DNA of 64,000 nt from Streptomyces chrestomyceticus JCM 4735 (GCF_003865135.1 NZ_BHZC01000001.1:3534001-3598000), one strand, 5' to 3'; counted from the first letter of the stretch, positions 51,673 to 60,821 are shown. Notes: generated from the letters alone by a model not told the origin. Translations and numbers: made by a program.

Positions 51673-52467
51673 CTACTCTCCCGGCCACTCCGGGCTGCGC
51701 TTCTCCACGAAGGCGGCCACGCCCTCCGCCCGGTCCGCCGAGAAGGCGACGCTGCGCCAGGCGCCGTCCTCCAGGTCGAGGCCGGTGCGCAGGTCGAGGC
51801 CGTGGCCCAGGCGCAGAGCGCGCTTGGCGGCGCGGAGGCCGACCGGGGAGTTACGGGCGATACGCCCGGCCAGCTCCAGGGCCTCCGGCGTGTCCCGGGC
51901 CTCGTCCACCAGCACGTCGACCAGCCCCAGCTCCCGCGCCTCCGCCGCTTCCACCCGCCGCCCCGTGAAGATCAGCTCGGCCGCGCGGGCCGCGCCGACC
52001 CGCCGCGGCAGGAGCTGCGTACCGCCGCCTCCGGGAATGACGCCGACCGACACCTCGGGCAGCCCGACCACCGCCGTACGGTCCGCCACGATCAGGTCGC
52101 AGGACAGCGCCAGCTCGAAGCCGCCGCCGAGCGCGAAGCCGTGCACGGCCGCGACGGTGGGCATCGGCAGCTCCAGGACGCCGGTGTAGGCGGCCCGGGT
52201 ACGCGGGCGCTGCCGCATCAGGTCGGCGTCGCTGAAGGAGTTGCGTTCCTTCAGGTCGGCGCCCACGCAGAAGGCCCGCTCGTGGGTGGAGGTGAGGACG
52301 GTGACGCGGACGTCCCGGTCGGCGGCGAGCGCGGCGCAGGCGGCACTGATGCCGTCCGCCATGGCCGTGGACACGGCGTTCATCGCCTTGGGCCGGTCCA
52401 GCCGCAGCTCGGCCACGTGCCCGTGCCGGTGTACGCCGACGAAGTCCCCGAAGCGTTGCGTGTCCAT
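51673..52467 (-). CDS. Enoyl-CoA hydratase/isomerase family protein
   Basis: A 264-residue crotonase-fold enzyme. Oxyanion-hole segments CVGADLKERNSFSD and HGFALGGGFELALSCDLIVA are present, as is LPEVSVGVIPGGGGTQLLPRRVG; the Glu in LPEVSVG (second catalytic position) is kept, and the first Glu is in GGGFELALS. It hydrates trans-2-enoyl-CoA in fatty acid or amino acid breakdown. The ATG start follows GGGAGGGTGCT. It lies between the GGDEF and adenylate cyclase genes on the same strand. Confidence 0.93.
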   Translation of the reverse strand: MDTQRFGDFVGVHRHGHVAELRLDRPKAMNAVSTAMADGISAACAALAADRDVRVTVLTSTHERAFCVGADLKERNSFSDADLMRQRPRTRAAYTGVLELPMPTVAAVHGFALGGGFELALSCDLIVADRTAVVGLPEVSVGVIPGGGGTQLLPRRVGAARAAELIFTGRRVEAAEARELGLVDVLVDEARDTPEALELAGRIARNSPVGLRAAKRALRLGHGLDLRTGLDLEDGAWRSVAFSADRAEGVAAFVEKRSPEWPGE

Positions 52468-52557
52468 GCAGCACCCTCCCTGGTTAACGATCGTTCCGTC
52501 ACTCTAGTCAGGGGCGCAACAGGCACGGGGGCGGCGGGCGATGGCTTCCGTCCACGG

Positions 52558-52623
52558 CAGGCAGCGGCGTACGGAGATCAGCCGCGACAGGCAGCAGGCA
52601 GCGGCGTACGAGGATCAGCCGCG
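52558..52623. repeat. Two copies of a 29-bp segment including the adenylate cyclase stop
   Basis: CAGGCAGCGGCGTACG then GATCAGCCGCG occurs at 52558 and, 37 bp on, at 52595, with one insertion/deletion. The second copy contains the end of the adenylate cyclase gene (TCA on the plus strand at 52615-52617). Confidence 0.8.
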
Positions 52624-53895
52624 GCGGCTGAGGAGCCAGGGCTCGACGACGCCCAGCCCCCGCACCGGCCGCTGCCACATCGGCTGCAGCGCGAAGCGGT
52701 ACTCGGGCAGCGGCCCGGCCCCGTCCGCGGCCGCCGCGGCGGCGGCCTTCGCGTCGGCCTCGGAGACGGGTGCCTCGCCCGTACGTCCCAGCTCCTCCGC
52801 GAACGCCTCGTCCACCAGCACCGTGTCCTTCGGGGCTATCGACGTGAGGCGGCTGGCCAGGTTCACGGTCGTACCGAAGACGTCGCCCATCCGCGTCGTG
52901 ACCGTGCCGAACGCGATGCCGACGCGCAGCTCCGGCATGGTCTCGTCGTTGGCCATGGTCTCGATGAGGCGCAGGCCGATCTCGGCCGCGGTGCCCGCGT
53001 CGTCGGCGGCGAACAGGACCTCGTCGCCGAGCGTCTTGATGAGCCGGCCGCCGTGCGCGGCGACCAGGTCGGCGGCGGTGGTCTCGAACGCCTCGACCAG
53101 TTCGCCCAGTTCCTCCTCCTCCAGGCGGCGGGTCAGCCGGGTGAAGCCGACCAGGTCGGCGAAGCCCACCGCGAGGCGCCGGTCGACCATCTCCGCGTCG
53201 TCCTGGGCCTGCACGACGCGGCCGGTCGCGGCGGCGAGCTGGCGGCGCCAGACGTAGACGAGGAACTCCTCCAGCTCGGGCAGGAGCAGTTCGACGAGGG
53301 GGTAGGTGATCTCCGTACGGGTCAGGCCGGAGTCCTGCGGCTCGGTCAGGCCCTCCAGGAAGGAGTCGATCTGCCAGTCGGCGAGGCGGGCCGTGGTCTG
53401 CCCGGTGGAGCGGGCCACCTGCACCGCCATCGCCTCGCTGAGCAGTCCGGCCTCCACCAGGCCCGCCAGCCGGCGCAGCGCCAGCACGTCGGCCTCGGTG
53501 AGCGCCTTTACCTGGCCGATGTCCGCGAAGCCCATGGCGCGCCAGAAGCGGGAGGCCAGCTCCATGGAGACGCCGGCACTGCGGGCCGCCTGGAACGGGG
53601 TGTAGCGGCGGTCGGAGCCGAGGATGAGCTGTTCCAGGCGGATGGCGATGGTGTCGTCGTCGGGGCCGTCGCCCGCGCTGTCGGCGCCCGCCCCGTCCGC
53701 CGTGCCGGACGCGGGGCCGGTCCGGTCGGCACCGCCGGTCCCGTCCGCCCCGTGGGCACCGGCGGGCTCGGGCGTGCCGTCGGCGCGCGCCGTGCCGTCC
53801 GCAGGCGCCGAGTCCCCCTCACGTGGAGCGGCCCCCGCCTCACGAGGGACGATGTCCGCTTCGCGCGGGCCGGCGCCCGAGTCGTCGGCGGTCAC
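52615..53895 (-). CDS. cya: Class III adenylate cyclase
   Basis: A 426-residue cytosolic protein. After a low-complexity Ala/Gly/Asp region (to about 125) comes a helical regulatory domain (TPFQAARSAGVSMELASRFWRAMGF, AVQVARSTGQTTARLADWQ), then a class III catalytic domain at about 260-410. Metal-binding aspartates lie in VGFADLVGFTRLTRR and TLGDEVLFAAD, and the purine-binding region is GTTVNLASRLTSIA. It makes cAMP, needed for spore germination and development in Streptomyces. The GTG at 53895 (VTADDSG) has GGGAG eight bases upstream; an extended frame further up is of unlike composition. There is a 339-bp region before it. Confidence 0.93.
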   Translation of the reverse strand: MTADDSGAGPREADIVPREAGAAPREGDSAPADGTARADGTPEPAGAHGADGTGGADRTGPASGTADGAGADSAGDGPDDDTIAIRLEQLILGSDRRYTPFQAARSAGVSMELASRFWRAMGFADIGQVKALTEADVLALRRLAGLVEAGLLSEAMAVQVARSTGQTTARLADWQIDSFLEGLTEPQDSGLTRTEITYPLVELLLPELEEFLVYVWRRQLAAATGRVVQAQDDAEMVDRRLAVGFADLVGFTRLTRRLEEEELGELVEAFETTAADLVAAHGGRLIKTLGDEVLFAADDAGTAAEIGLRLIETMANDETMPELRVGIAFGTVTTRMGDVFGTTVNLASRLTSIAPKDTVLVDEAFAEELGRTGEAPVSEADAKAAAAAAADGAGPLPEYRFALQPMWQRPVRGLGVVEPWLLSRRG

Positions 53896-54234
53896 CGCTC
53901 GCTCCCTGTCCGTTCCCTGCGCACTGCCCTTCCGATCACTTCTCGCTCGTTCGCCCGCTCCACGGCGGACGGCCTCAACGATACGGCAGGTGTGCTCTGG
54001 CTCACTCTCACGCCTCGTCGCTATCGCCCCGATCGACACATAAGTGCGATTGCTCCCGAGGTTTCTTGACCAGGATCTGATCATTTCTGATCGCGATGTG
54101 GACGGGAGGCGGATCAGTGGCACGCAGGGGCCCGGCGCACCACAGTCACCGTACGAAAGCACCCGGCATCCCGCCCCGCCGGTTGGACGGCAGTTGGACG
54201 GAGACCGCGCGGGCCCCGCCCGGCACGCCCGCCG
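53896..54234 (-). promoter_or_regulatory. Upstream region of the adenylate cyclase gene
   Basis: No gene is supported in these 339 bases. The part at 54030-54100 is A/T-richer than its surroundings, as a promoter would be, and contains the 7-bp direct repeat TCTGATC (10-bp period) near 54075 with overlapping GATC-N6-GATC dyads. A regulatory role, for example for a CRP-like factor, is only a guess. Confidence 0.35.
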
Positions 54235-55166
54235 CTACTCCCGCGCCGCCGGCCGTACGTGCACGATGTCCCCCGCGGCGACCGGCTGCTGCATGCCCTC
54301 CTCCGTGGCGAGCACCAGCCGCCCGTCACCGTCGATGGCCACCGCCTCGCCGAGCAGGGCCCGGTCGCCGGGCAGTTCGGCGCGCACCTGACGGCCGAGC
54401 GTGGCGCACCCGGCCGCGTACGCGTCCTGAAGGCGGCAGGCCGCCGCGTCGCCGTCCGCCGCGGTCCACTGTCCGTACCAGTCCTCGACCGACCGCAGTA
54501 CGGCCCGCAGCACCGGATCCCGGTCGGTCACCTTGGCGCCGGCCAGGACGAGCGAACCGGCACCGGGTACGGGCAGCTCGTCGGCGCGCAGGGTGACATT
54601 GAGGCCGATGCCGATGACCACGCCGTCGCCGGCGCGCTCCGCGAGGATGCCGCCGGCCTTGCGCTCCTCGTCACCGACGGTCACCAGCAGGTCGTTGGGC
54701 CACTTCAGGGCGGTGTCCACGGCCGCGACGCGGGCCACCGCGCTGGCGGTCGCGACGCCGGCGAGCAGCGGCAGCCAGCCCCAGCGCTCCGGGGGACCCT
54801 CGGGGTGAGGTAGAAGGAGAAGAAGAGGCCGGAGCGCGGCGGCGCCGACCACCTGCGGTCCAGTCGGCCGCGCGCGGCCGACTGCTCCTCGGCGACGAGG
54901 ACGGTACCCTCGGCCAGTCCTTCCGCTGCGCGCGCGGCGAGGTCGGTGTTGGTCGAGCCGGTCGCCGGCACGACGTCGAGGCCGGTCCAGAGCGAGCCGG
55001 GGCGCAGCAGGGCGCGCCGCAGTGCCGTCCCGTTCAGCGGCGGCCGGTCCAGGTCGGACCAGCGCCCGCCGGCACCCGCCTCCGGGCCCGGCCCGGTGCG
55101 TGCCGCGTCACCTTCGCCGTCGCCCGGGCGGTCTTTGTCCTGGTTTTCCGGTGGTTGAGACGTCAT
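54235..55166 (-). pseudogene. birA: Biotin-protein ligase BirA, one-base frameshift as given
   Basis: Two frames together encode one complete ligase of about 310 residues that attaches biotin to carboxylase carrier domains. The first (from ATG 55166) has [13 protein letters not shown] and the AMP/biotin loop [11 protein letters not shown] through [10 protein letters not shown]. The second, read from about 54803 downwards, has [23 protein letters not shown] and GIGLNVTLRADELP and ends PAARE. One extra base in the C4/G4 run at 54801-54804 joins them. Because BirA is normally essential and lies beside the carboxylase genes that need it, a sequencing or assembly indel is the more likely cause. 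It is divergent from pccB. Confidence 0.85.
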
Positions 55167-55307
55167 GGCCCCAGCCTAGGTGTGGTCAACGACGCAGTGC
55201 CGCTGAGCAGTCCCGCCGATACGCTACGAAGCGGTAGCCAACCCCGTTCAACCTCCGTACCACCCTCGTACGAGAACCAGTCCAGGACGAGCAGGAGCCG
55301 CATCCCG

Positions 55308-56897
55308 ATGTCCGAGCCGGAAGCACACATCACCACGACCGCGGGCAAGCTGGCCGATCTTCAGCGCAGGATCGAGGAGGCCACCCACGCCGGGTCCGCG
55401 CGGGCCGTGGAAAAGCAGCACGCGAAGGGCAAGCTGACGGCGCGTGAGCGCGTGGAGCTGCTCCTCGACGAGGGCTCGTTCGTCGAGCTGGACGAGTTCG
55501 CGCGGCACCGTTCGACCAACTTCGGGCTGGAGAAGAACCGGCCGTACGGCGACGGCGTGGTGACCGGTTACGGCACCGTCGACGGCCGCACGGTCTGCGT
55601 GTACTCGCAGGACTTCACCATCTTCGGCGGTTCGCTGGGCGAGGTCTACGGCGAGAAGATCGTCAAGGTGATGGACTTCGCCCTGAAGAACGGCTGCCCG
55701 GTCGTCGGCATCAACGACGGCGGCGGCGCCCGTATCCAGGAGGGGGTCGCGGCCCTCGGCCTGTTCGCGGAGATCTTCCGCCGCAATGTGCACGCCTCCG
55801 GCGTGATCCCGCAGATCTCGCTGATCGTCGGCCCGTGCGCGGGCGGCGCCGTCTACTCCCCCGCCATCACCGACTTCACGGTCATGGTCGACCAGACCTC
55901 GCACATGTTCATCACCGGACCCGACGTCATCAAGACCGTCACCGGTGAGGACGTGGGCTTCGAGGAGCTGGGCGGCGCGCGGACGCACAACAGCACCTCG
56001 GGCGTCGCGCACCACATGGCGGGCGACGAGAAGGACGCCATCGAGTACGTCAAGGCGCTGCTGTCCTACCTGCCGTCCAACAACCTCTCCGAGCCGCCCG
56101 CCTTCCCCGAGGAGGCGGACCTGGAGACCTCGGACTACGACCGCGAGCTGGACACGCTGATCCCGGACTCGGCGAACCAGCCGTACGACATGCACACCGC
56201 CATCGAGCACGTCCTCGACGACGGCGAGTTCCTGGAGACGCAGGCGCTCTTCGCGCCGAACATGGTCACCGGCTTCGGCCGGGTGGAGGGCCACGCGGTC
56301 GGCATCGTCGCCAACCAGCCGATGCAGTTCGCGGGCACGCTGGACATCAACGCGAGCGAGAAGGCCGCGCGGTTCGTGCGCACCTGCGACGCGTTCAACG
56401 TGCCGGTGCTGACGTTCGTGGACGTACCGGGCTTCCTGCCGGGTACGGACCAGGAATGGGACGGCATCATCCGGCGCGGCGCCAAGCTGATCTACGCCTA
56501 CGCGGAGGCGACGGTTCCGCTGATCACCGTGATCACCCGCAAGGCGTTCGGCGGCGCGTACGACGTCATGGGCTCCAAACACCTGGGCGCGGACCTGAAC
56601 CTGGCCTGGCCGACCGCACAGATCGCGGTCATGGGCGCACAGGGCGCGGTCAACATCCTGCACCGCCGCACGCTCGCCGCGATCGAGGACCAGGACGCGC
56701 AGGACGCCCGCCGCCAGGAGCTGATCCAGGAGTACGAGGACGCGCTGCTCAACCCGTACGTGGCGGCCGAGCGCGGCTACGTGGACGCGGTGATCATGCC
56801 GTCGGAGACCCGCCGGCACATCGTCCGCGGGCTGCGCACGCTGCGCAACAAGCGCGAGTCGCTGCCCCCGAAGAAGCACGGCAACATCCCGCTGTAG
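55308..56897 (+). CDS. pccB: Propionyl/acyl-CoA carboxylase beta subunit
   Basis: A 529-residue carboxyltransferase subunit. Typical blocks are the N-terminal [71 protein letters not shown] and the C-terminal [21 protein letters not shown] [19 protein letters not shown]. It transfers CO2 from biotin carrier to propionyl- or acetyl-CoA, making methylmalonyl/malonyl-CoA for fatty acids and polyketides. The length and N-terminus match Streptomyces PccB. The epsilon subunit gene follows in 46 bases. AGGAG lies 11 bases before ATG 55308. The divergent birA supplies its biotin ligase. Confidence 0.97.
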   Translation: MSEPEAHITTTAGKLADLQRRIEEATHAGSARAVEKQHAKGKLTARERVELLLDEGSFVELDEFARHRSTNFGLEKNRPYGDGVVTGYGTVDGRTVCVYSQDFTIFGGSLGEVYGEKIVKVMDFALKNGCPVVGINDGGGARIQEGVAALGLFAEIFRRNVHASGVIPQISLIVGPCAGGAVYSPAITDFTVMVDQTSHMFITGPDVIKTVTGEDVGFEELGGARTHNSTSGVAHHMAGDEKDAIEYVKALLSYLPSNNLSEPPAFPEEADLETSDYDRELDTLIPDSANQPYDMHTAIEHVLDDGEFLETQALFAPNMVTGFGRVEGHAVGIVANQPMQFAGTLDINASEKAARFVRTCDAFNVPVLTFVDVPGFLPGTDQEWDGIIRRGAKLIYAYAEATVPLITVITRKAFGGAYDVMGSKHLGADLNLAWPTAQIAVMGAQGAVNILHRRTLAAIEDQDAQDARRQELIQEYEDALLNPYVAAERGYVDAVIMPSETRRHIVRGLRTLRNKRESLPPKKHGNIPL

Positions 56898-56943
56898 GAC
56901 CGTCCGTGCCCGCCGCAATCCCCCTCCAGGAGGTCGGTTGACC

Positions 56944-57159
56944 ATGATCAAGGTCGTCCGGGGCAACCCCACACCCGAGGAGCTGGCCGCCGCACTGGCG
57001 GTGGTTCGCACCCGCGCGGCGGCGGCCGCCGCTGCCGCGTCCGCCGCGCCCGGCACGGAACGTACGGACGAGTGGGCCGACCCGGCGTCCACGGTCCCCC
57101 GCCGCCGGCTGCCGCACCCGGGCCCACGGGCCTGGCGTACGAGCTACTGGCCGCGGTGA
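56944..57159 (+). CDS. pccE: Acyl-CoA carboxylase epsilon subunit
   Basis: A 71-residue protein with the epsilon signature KVVRGNPTPEELAALAxVV near the N-terminus, an Ala-rich middle and the C-terminal PGPRAWRTSYWPR, where the Trp-rich end is typical. Epsilon subunits bind and activate actinobacterial acyl-CoA carboxylase complexes. AGGAGG lies ten bases before the ATG; a TTG six bases earlier is an alternative start with a shorter spacer. It is cotranscribed with pccB. Confidence 0.9.
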   Translation: MIKVVRGNPTPEELAAALAVVRTRAAAAAAAASAAPGTERTDEWADPASTVPRRRLPHPGPRAWRTSYWPR

Positions 57160-57184
57160 CGTCCGTGACCTAGTCCCTCCGCCT

Positions 57185-57218
57185 GACGGCGCTTGAGTAC
57201 GCGTACTCAGGCGCCGTC
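57185..57218. promoter_or_regulatory. 34-bp near-perfect palindrome with core TGAGTACGCGTACTCA
   Basis: Arms pair at 16 of 17 positions around the centre at 57201/57202; the inner 16 bp (57194-57209) are perfectly symmetrical. It lies 26 bases after the pccE stop and 26 bases before the ATG of the next small gene. It could act as operator for that gene or, as RNA, as a terminator hairpin for pccBE. Confidence 0.75.
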
Positions 57219-57243
57219 GGAGTTCCCGGCGCAGGATCGAAGG

Positions 57244-57375
57244 ATGCTGTGGTCCGATCCGCCCGACGAGCCTCCCGAGGAGCTGCGCCAGGTGCAGGCG
57301 ATGCTCCGCCGGATGGGCATCGTGCTGGCCGTGGCCGCGGTGGTGCTGATGGTGATGCTGGTCGGCGGGGCCTGA
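57244..57375 (+). CDS. 43-residue single-span membrane protein
   Basis: A tiny protein: acidic N-terminus (WSDPPDEPPEELRQVQAMLRRM) followed by one transmembrane helix (GIVLAVAAVVLMVMLVGG) at the C-terminus, so tail-anchored in style. A GAAGG site is close before ATG 57244; a TTG-started version from 57193 would begin within the palindrome and is less likely. I recall small proteins of this kind next to pccBE in Streptomyces. The function is unknown. The 34-bp palindrome just upstream probably controls it. Confidence 0.7.
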   Translation: MLWSDPPDEPPEELRQVQAMLRRMGIVLAVAAVVLMVMLVGGA

Positions 57376-57600
57376 CCGGGCCTTCCGTCCGGACACGGAA
57401 CGCGGTCAGTGGCGGTCTCCGCGGCGACAGGTCCGGGCACGCGCCTTACGCATTCGGACGAAGAGGACCAGCTCACAGACCCCGCCTGCAACCGCCACCC
57501 CCAGTTGGGACATCCTTTACCCCTGAAGGCCGCAATCCGGGCGCCCGTACGGCCGGTCCCGCGCGGCACCGCGCCGTACGGGCATGGGGAGTGGAGAGCG

Positions 57601-59070
57601 ATGAACAGGCCGCTGAGACACATAGCCGTCTTCTGCGGAGTGCTGGTACTGGCGCTGCTGGTACGCGTCACCTGGGTCCAGTTCGTCCAGGCGGACTCGC
57701 TGGCCAACGACGACAACAACCGCCGGGTGAAGATCGAGGCGTTCTCCTACCCGCGCGGCAACATCATCGTCGGCGGCAAGCCGATCACCGACTCCGTCGA
57801 GACGACCGGCGACTTCAAGTACAAGCGGGTCTACAAGGACGGCCCGATGTACGCGCCCATCACCGGCTACGCCTCGCAGTCGCAGGGCAGCACGTTCCTG
57901 GAGGGCGTCTACAAGGACATCCTCAGCGGCAAGGACGACAAGCTCTTCCTCAAGCGCGCCAAGGACATCCTGACCGGGGAGAAGCCGCGCGGCGGCGACG
58001 TGCTGACGACCATCAGCGAGAAGGCGCAGCGGACCGCGTACAAGAGCCTGACCGACCTCAAGGCCAAGGGCGCGGTGGTCGCCCTCGAACCGGCCACCGG
58101 CAAGATCCTCGCCATGGCGAGCACGCCGTCCTACGACCCGTCCGTCTTCGCGGGCAGTTCCTTCAAGGAGGGCGACAGGTACACCGCCCTCATCAAGGAC
58201 AAGACCAAGCCGATGAACAACCGGGCGTCGCTGGAGATCTACCCGCCCGGCTCCACGTTCAAGATCCTCACCGCGGCCGCGGCCCTGGAGCACGGCGTGG
58301 TCCCGGACATCGACACCCCGCTGCAGGCCCCGGTGCCGTACACGCTGCCCCAGACCTCCACCAAGGTCGGCAACGACATCGCCTCCGCGCCGTGCGCCAA
58401 CGCGTCCCTCAAGGTCGGCATGCAGTGGTCCTGCAACAACACCTACCTGGAGGCGGCGAACCGGCTCGGCAAGGACAAGATGCGGGAGACGGCGGAGAAG
58501 TTCGGCTTCAACCAGAAGATCTTCACCCCGGTCCGTACGGCCACCAGCGGCTACCCCGAGAAGCTGGACAAGCCGCAGACCGCGCTGACCGGCATGGGCC
58601 AGGGCAGCCTGACCAGCACCCCGCTGCAGATGGCCATGGTCGTCGCCGGGCTCGCCAACAACGGCAAGGTCATGCAGCCGTACCTGGTCGAGGAGACCCG
58701 CGGCCCGGACCTGTCGACGATCGAGACGTTCAAGCCCAAGGAGCTGAGCCAGGCCGTCTCCGAGAGCACCGCGAAGAAGGTGCAGGAGATGATGGAGAAC
58801 ACCGCGGAGAACGGCACGGCGAAGAAGGCGCTGATCGACGGCGTCAAGGTCGGCGCCAAGACCGGTACCGCGCAGCACGGCGCGGACGTCCGCGACGAGC
58901 GCCCGTACGCCTGGTTCGTCTCGTACGCCAAGCAGGGCAACGGTTCGCCGGTCGCGGTCGCGGTCTTCGTCGACCCGTCCGACATGGACATCCCGCGCTC
59001 GGAGATCGCCGGCGGCAAGCTGGGCGGCCCGATCGCCAAGAAGGTCATGGAGGCCGTGCTCGACAAGTGA
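57601..59070 (+). CDS. Class B penicillin-binding protein (PBP2/PbpA-like)
   Basis: A 489-residue membrane-anchored D,D-transpeptidase. N-terminal transmembrane helix (HIAVFCGVLVLALLVRVTWVQF), a dimerisation-type domain starting NRRVKIEAFSYPRGNIIV, then the catalytic domain with all three motifs: Ser218-T-F-Lys221 in PPGSTFKIL, Ser277-C-Asn279 in WSCNNTYLEAA and Lys420-Thr-Gly in KTGTAQHG. It crosslinks peptidoglycan outside the membrane and is of the PbpA type that helps in cell division or sporulation. GTGGAGAGCG precedes the ATG. It stands between the small membrane gene and maf; the paralogue beside ftsW/rodA elsewhere on actinomycete chromosomes would be a separate copy. Confidence 0.94.
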   Translation: MNRPLRHIAVFCGVLVLALLVRVTWVQFVQADSLANDDNNRRVKIEAFSYPRGNIIVGGKPITDSVETTGDFKYKRVYKDGPMYAPITGYASQSQGSTFLEGVYKDILSGKDDKLFLKRAKDILTGEKPRGGDVLTTISEKAQRTAYKSLTDLKAKGAVVALEPATGKILAMASTPSYDPSVFAGSSFKEGDRYTALIKDKTKPMNNRASLEIYPPGSTFKILTAAAALEHGVVPDIDTPLQAPVPYTLPQTSTKVGNDIASAPCANASLKVGMQWSCNNTYLEAANRLGKDKMRETAEKFGFNQKIFTPVRTATSGYPEKLDKPQTALTGMGQGSLTSTPLQMAMVVAGLANNGKVMQPYLVEETRGPDLSTIETFKPKELSQAVSESTAKKVQEMMENTAENGTAKKALIDGVKVGAKTGTAQHGADVRDERPYAWFVSYAKQGNGSPVAVAVFVDPSDMDIPRSEIAGGKLGGPIAKKVMEAVLDK

Positions 59071-59136
59071 GCGGCGGCAGGCAGGGAGCGGGGCGGGCGC
59101 CGGACGGTGCCCGCCCCGCTCCGTACGATGGCGGGC

Positions 59137-59757
59137 ATGACCGTTCAGCCCGGCCCTGCCGCCCGCCGCCTCGTCCTCGCCTCCCAGTCCCCCGCCCGTC
59201 TCGGCCTGTTGCGCCAGGCCGGGCTCGCGCCCGAGGTCGTCGTCAGCGGCGTGGACGAGGACGCGATCACCGCGGACTCCCCCGCCGAGCTGGCCCGGGT
59301 GCTCGCCGAGGCGAAGGCCGCCGCGGTGGCCGCGCGGCCCGAGAGCGCCGGCGCCCTCGTCGTCGGCTGCGACTCGGTGCTGGAGCTGGACGGCCGGGCG
59401 CTCGGCAAGCCCGCCGACGCGGAGGACGCGACCGCGCGCTGGAAGTCGATGCGCGGCCGTTCCGGGGTCCTCCAGACCGGTCACTGCGTGATCGACACGG
59501 CGGCCGGGGGCCGCCAGGTGTCGGCCACCGCGTCCACCACCGTCCGCTTCGGCGAGCCGAGCGACGCGGAGATCGCCGCGTACGTGGCCTCCGGCGAACC
59601 CCTGTACGTGGCGGGCGCCTTCACGCTCGACGGCCGGTCGGCGCCGTTCATCGACGGGATCGACGGCGACCCCGGCAACGTCATCGGGCTGTCCCTGCCG
59701 CTGCTGCGGCGTCTGCTGGCCGATCTGGACGTCGCCATCACCGACCTCTGGGCGTAA
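59137..59757 (+). CDS. maf: Maf family nucleotide pyrophosphatase
   Basis: A 206-residue protein of the Maf/HAM1-like fold that hydrolyses nucleoside triphosphates such as dTTP/UTP or modified nucleotides. Signature [20 protein letters not shown] at the N-terminus, then [34 protein letters not shown] and [20 protein letters not shown]. It could start at 59128 or 59137; TACGAT ten bases before the second ATG suggests a leaderless message. A member of the pccB-pccE neighbourhood. The stop is followed within two bases by the next gene's palindromic start region. Confidence 0.93.
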   Translation: MTVQPGPAARRLVLASQSPARLGLLRQAGLAPEVVVSGVDEDAITADSPAELARVLAEAKAAAVAARPESAGALVVGCDSVLELDGRALGKPADAEDATARWKSMRGRSGVLQTGHCVIDTAAGGRQVSATASTTVRFGEPSDAEIAAYVASGEPLYVAGAFTLDGRSAPFIDGIDGDPGNVIGLSLPLLRRLLADLDVAITDLWA

Positions 59758-59759
59758 CA

Positions 59760-59779
59760 TACATACATGGATGTACGTA
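59760..59779. promoter_or_regulatory. Palindrome TACATACATGGATGTACGTA spanning the TetR start codon
   Basis: Eight of ten positions pair around the centre. The ATG of the TetR gene (59767-59769) lies inside the palindrome, three bases after the maf stop region. Autorepression by the TetR protein is the natural reading. Confidence 0.6.
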
Positions 59780-60453
59780 AGGATGGAGCGAGGGCGGACA
59801 GCAAGCCGCCCCGCACCACCCAGGCCGACCGCCGGGCGCGCACCCGCGCCGCGCTCCTGGAGTCGGCCGCCCGGGGGCTGTCCCGCTACGGCTACGGCAA
59901 CCTGCGGCTCGAACAGGTCGCCCAGGACGCCGGGTACACCCGCGGCGCGCTCTACCACCAGTTCACGGGCAAGCAGGACCTGGCGCTGGCGGTGACCGAG
60001 TGGGTCCAGGACACCTGGTGGCAGGAGGTCGGCCGGCGCGTCGAACAGGAGCGGGACCCGCTCGCGGCGCTGCTCACGCTGGCGCGCGGGCACGCCGTGT
60101 ACTGCCGCCGGGACATCGCCCGTGTGGCGATGGCGCTGCGGCTGGAGTTCGCCGGGCAGGACGACCACCCGGTGGGACACGCGATCGAGGAGGGCTACCG
60201 GAGACTCGTCGAGCGCTGCACCGACCTGGTCACCGCCGCCCGCGAGACGGGCGCGCTGCCGGACGGTCCGCCGCCCCGCACCCTCGCGCTCGCCTTCGTC
60301 GGCGCGGTCGAGGGCACGTCGATCGCCCTGTCCGGCCAGGCCCCGCACGACGAGTCGCTGGTGGCCGGTGCCGCGGCCGGCGCGCTCGGGCTCCCGTACG
60401 GCACCGGCGACCACGCGGGCCCGGCCCGCGCCCCGCACTCACAGGCAACGTGA
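59767..60453 (+). CDS. TetR-family regulator
   Basis: A 228-residue regulator with helix-turn-helix RTRAALLESAARGLSRYGYGNLRLEQVAQDAGYTRGALYHQF; residues TRGALYHQFTGK form the recognition helix. The C-terminal domain is helical and ligand-binding, with an Ala/Gly-rich tail. It begins within a palindrome that is probably its own operator. A monooxygenase-like gene follows in 11 bases with a good ribosome site, so the two form an operon, perhaps responding to an aromatic compound. Confidence 0.88.
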   Translation: MDVRKDGARADSKPPRTTQADRRARTRAALLESAARGLSRYGYGNLRLEQVAQDAGYTRGALYHQFTGKQDLALAVTEWVQDTWWQEVGRRVEQERDPLAALLTLARGHAVYCRRDIARVAMALRLEFAGQDDHPVGHAIEEGYRRLVERCTDLVTAARETGALPDGPPPRTLALAFVGAVEGTSIALSGQAPHDESLVAGAAAGALGLPYGTGDHAGPARAPHSQAT

Positions 60454-60464
60454 AGGAGAGCGTC

Positions 60465-60752
60465 ATGAAGGTCGGCATGGTGGCACACCACTACCCGCAC
60501 GCGGCGCACCGCGCGGAATTCGTCCGGCGGGTGCGCCGGGTCGCCGAGGAGTTCCGGCACACGCCCGGGTGCCTGTCGGCGGACTGCTGGCTGGCCGCGG
60601 ACGGTGAGGCGGTGGTCTCGATCGTGCAGTGGGAGTCCGAGGCGGCGTCGGCCGCGTCCCTCGCCGCCGTGCAGGCGGCGGCCGGGCTCGACCTCGCCTA
60701 CGACGAGCGGGAGGCCCGGCCGCGCGAGATCGTACGGCTCGCGGCCCCCTGA
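60465..60752 (+). CDS. Antibiotic biosynthesis monooxygenase (ABM)-fold protein
   Basis: A 95-residue dimeric alpha/beta-barrel type protein: first strand MKVGMVAHHYPH, helix AEFVRRVRRVAEEFRHTPGCLSADCW, then VVSIVQWESEAASAASLAAV, matching small ABM-domain proteins that oxidise quinone-like or heme substrates without cofactor or only bind them. AAGGAG lies six bases before the ATG. It is cotranscribed with the TetR gene. The substrate is unknown. Confidence 0.82.
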   Translation: MKVGMVAHHYPHAAHRAEFVRRVRRVAEEFRHTPGCLSADCWLAADGEAVVSIVQWESEAASAASLAAVQAAAGLDLAYDEREARPREIVRLAAP

Positions 60753-60821
60753 GCGCCGGCTGGGCGGGTCACCGGATCACGGTCTCCCGACCGCGGTCTC
60801 CCCGCCCCCGGCCGCCCGGCG

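Noticed and set aside
57517..60438. A 973-codon minus-strand frame opposite the PBP, maf and TetR genes
   Set aside because: All three plus-strand genes carry intact family motifs; the antisense translation is compositionally biased and has none.
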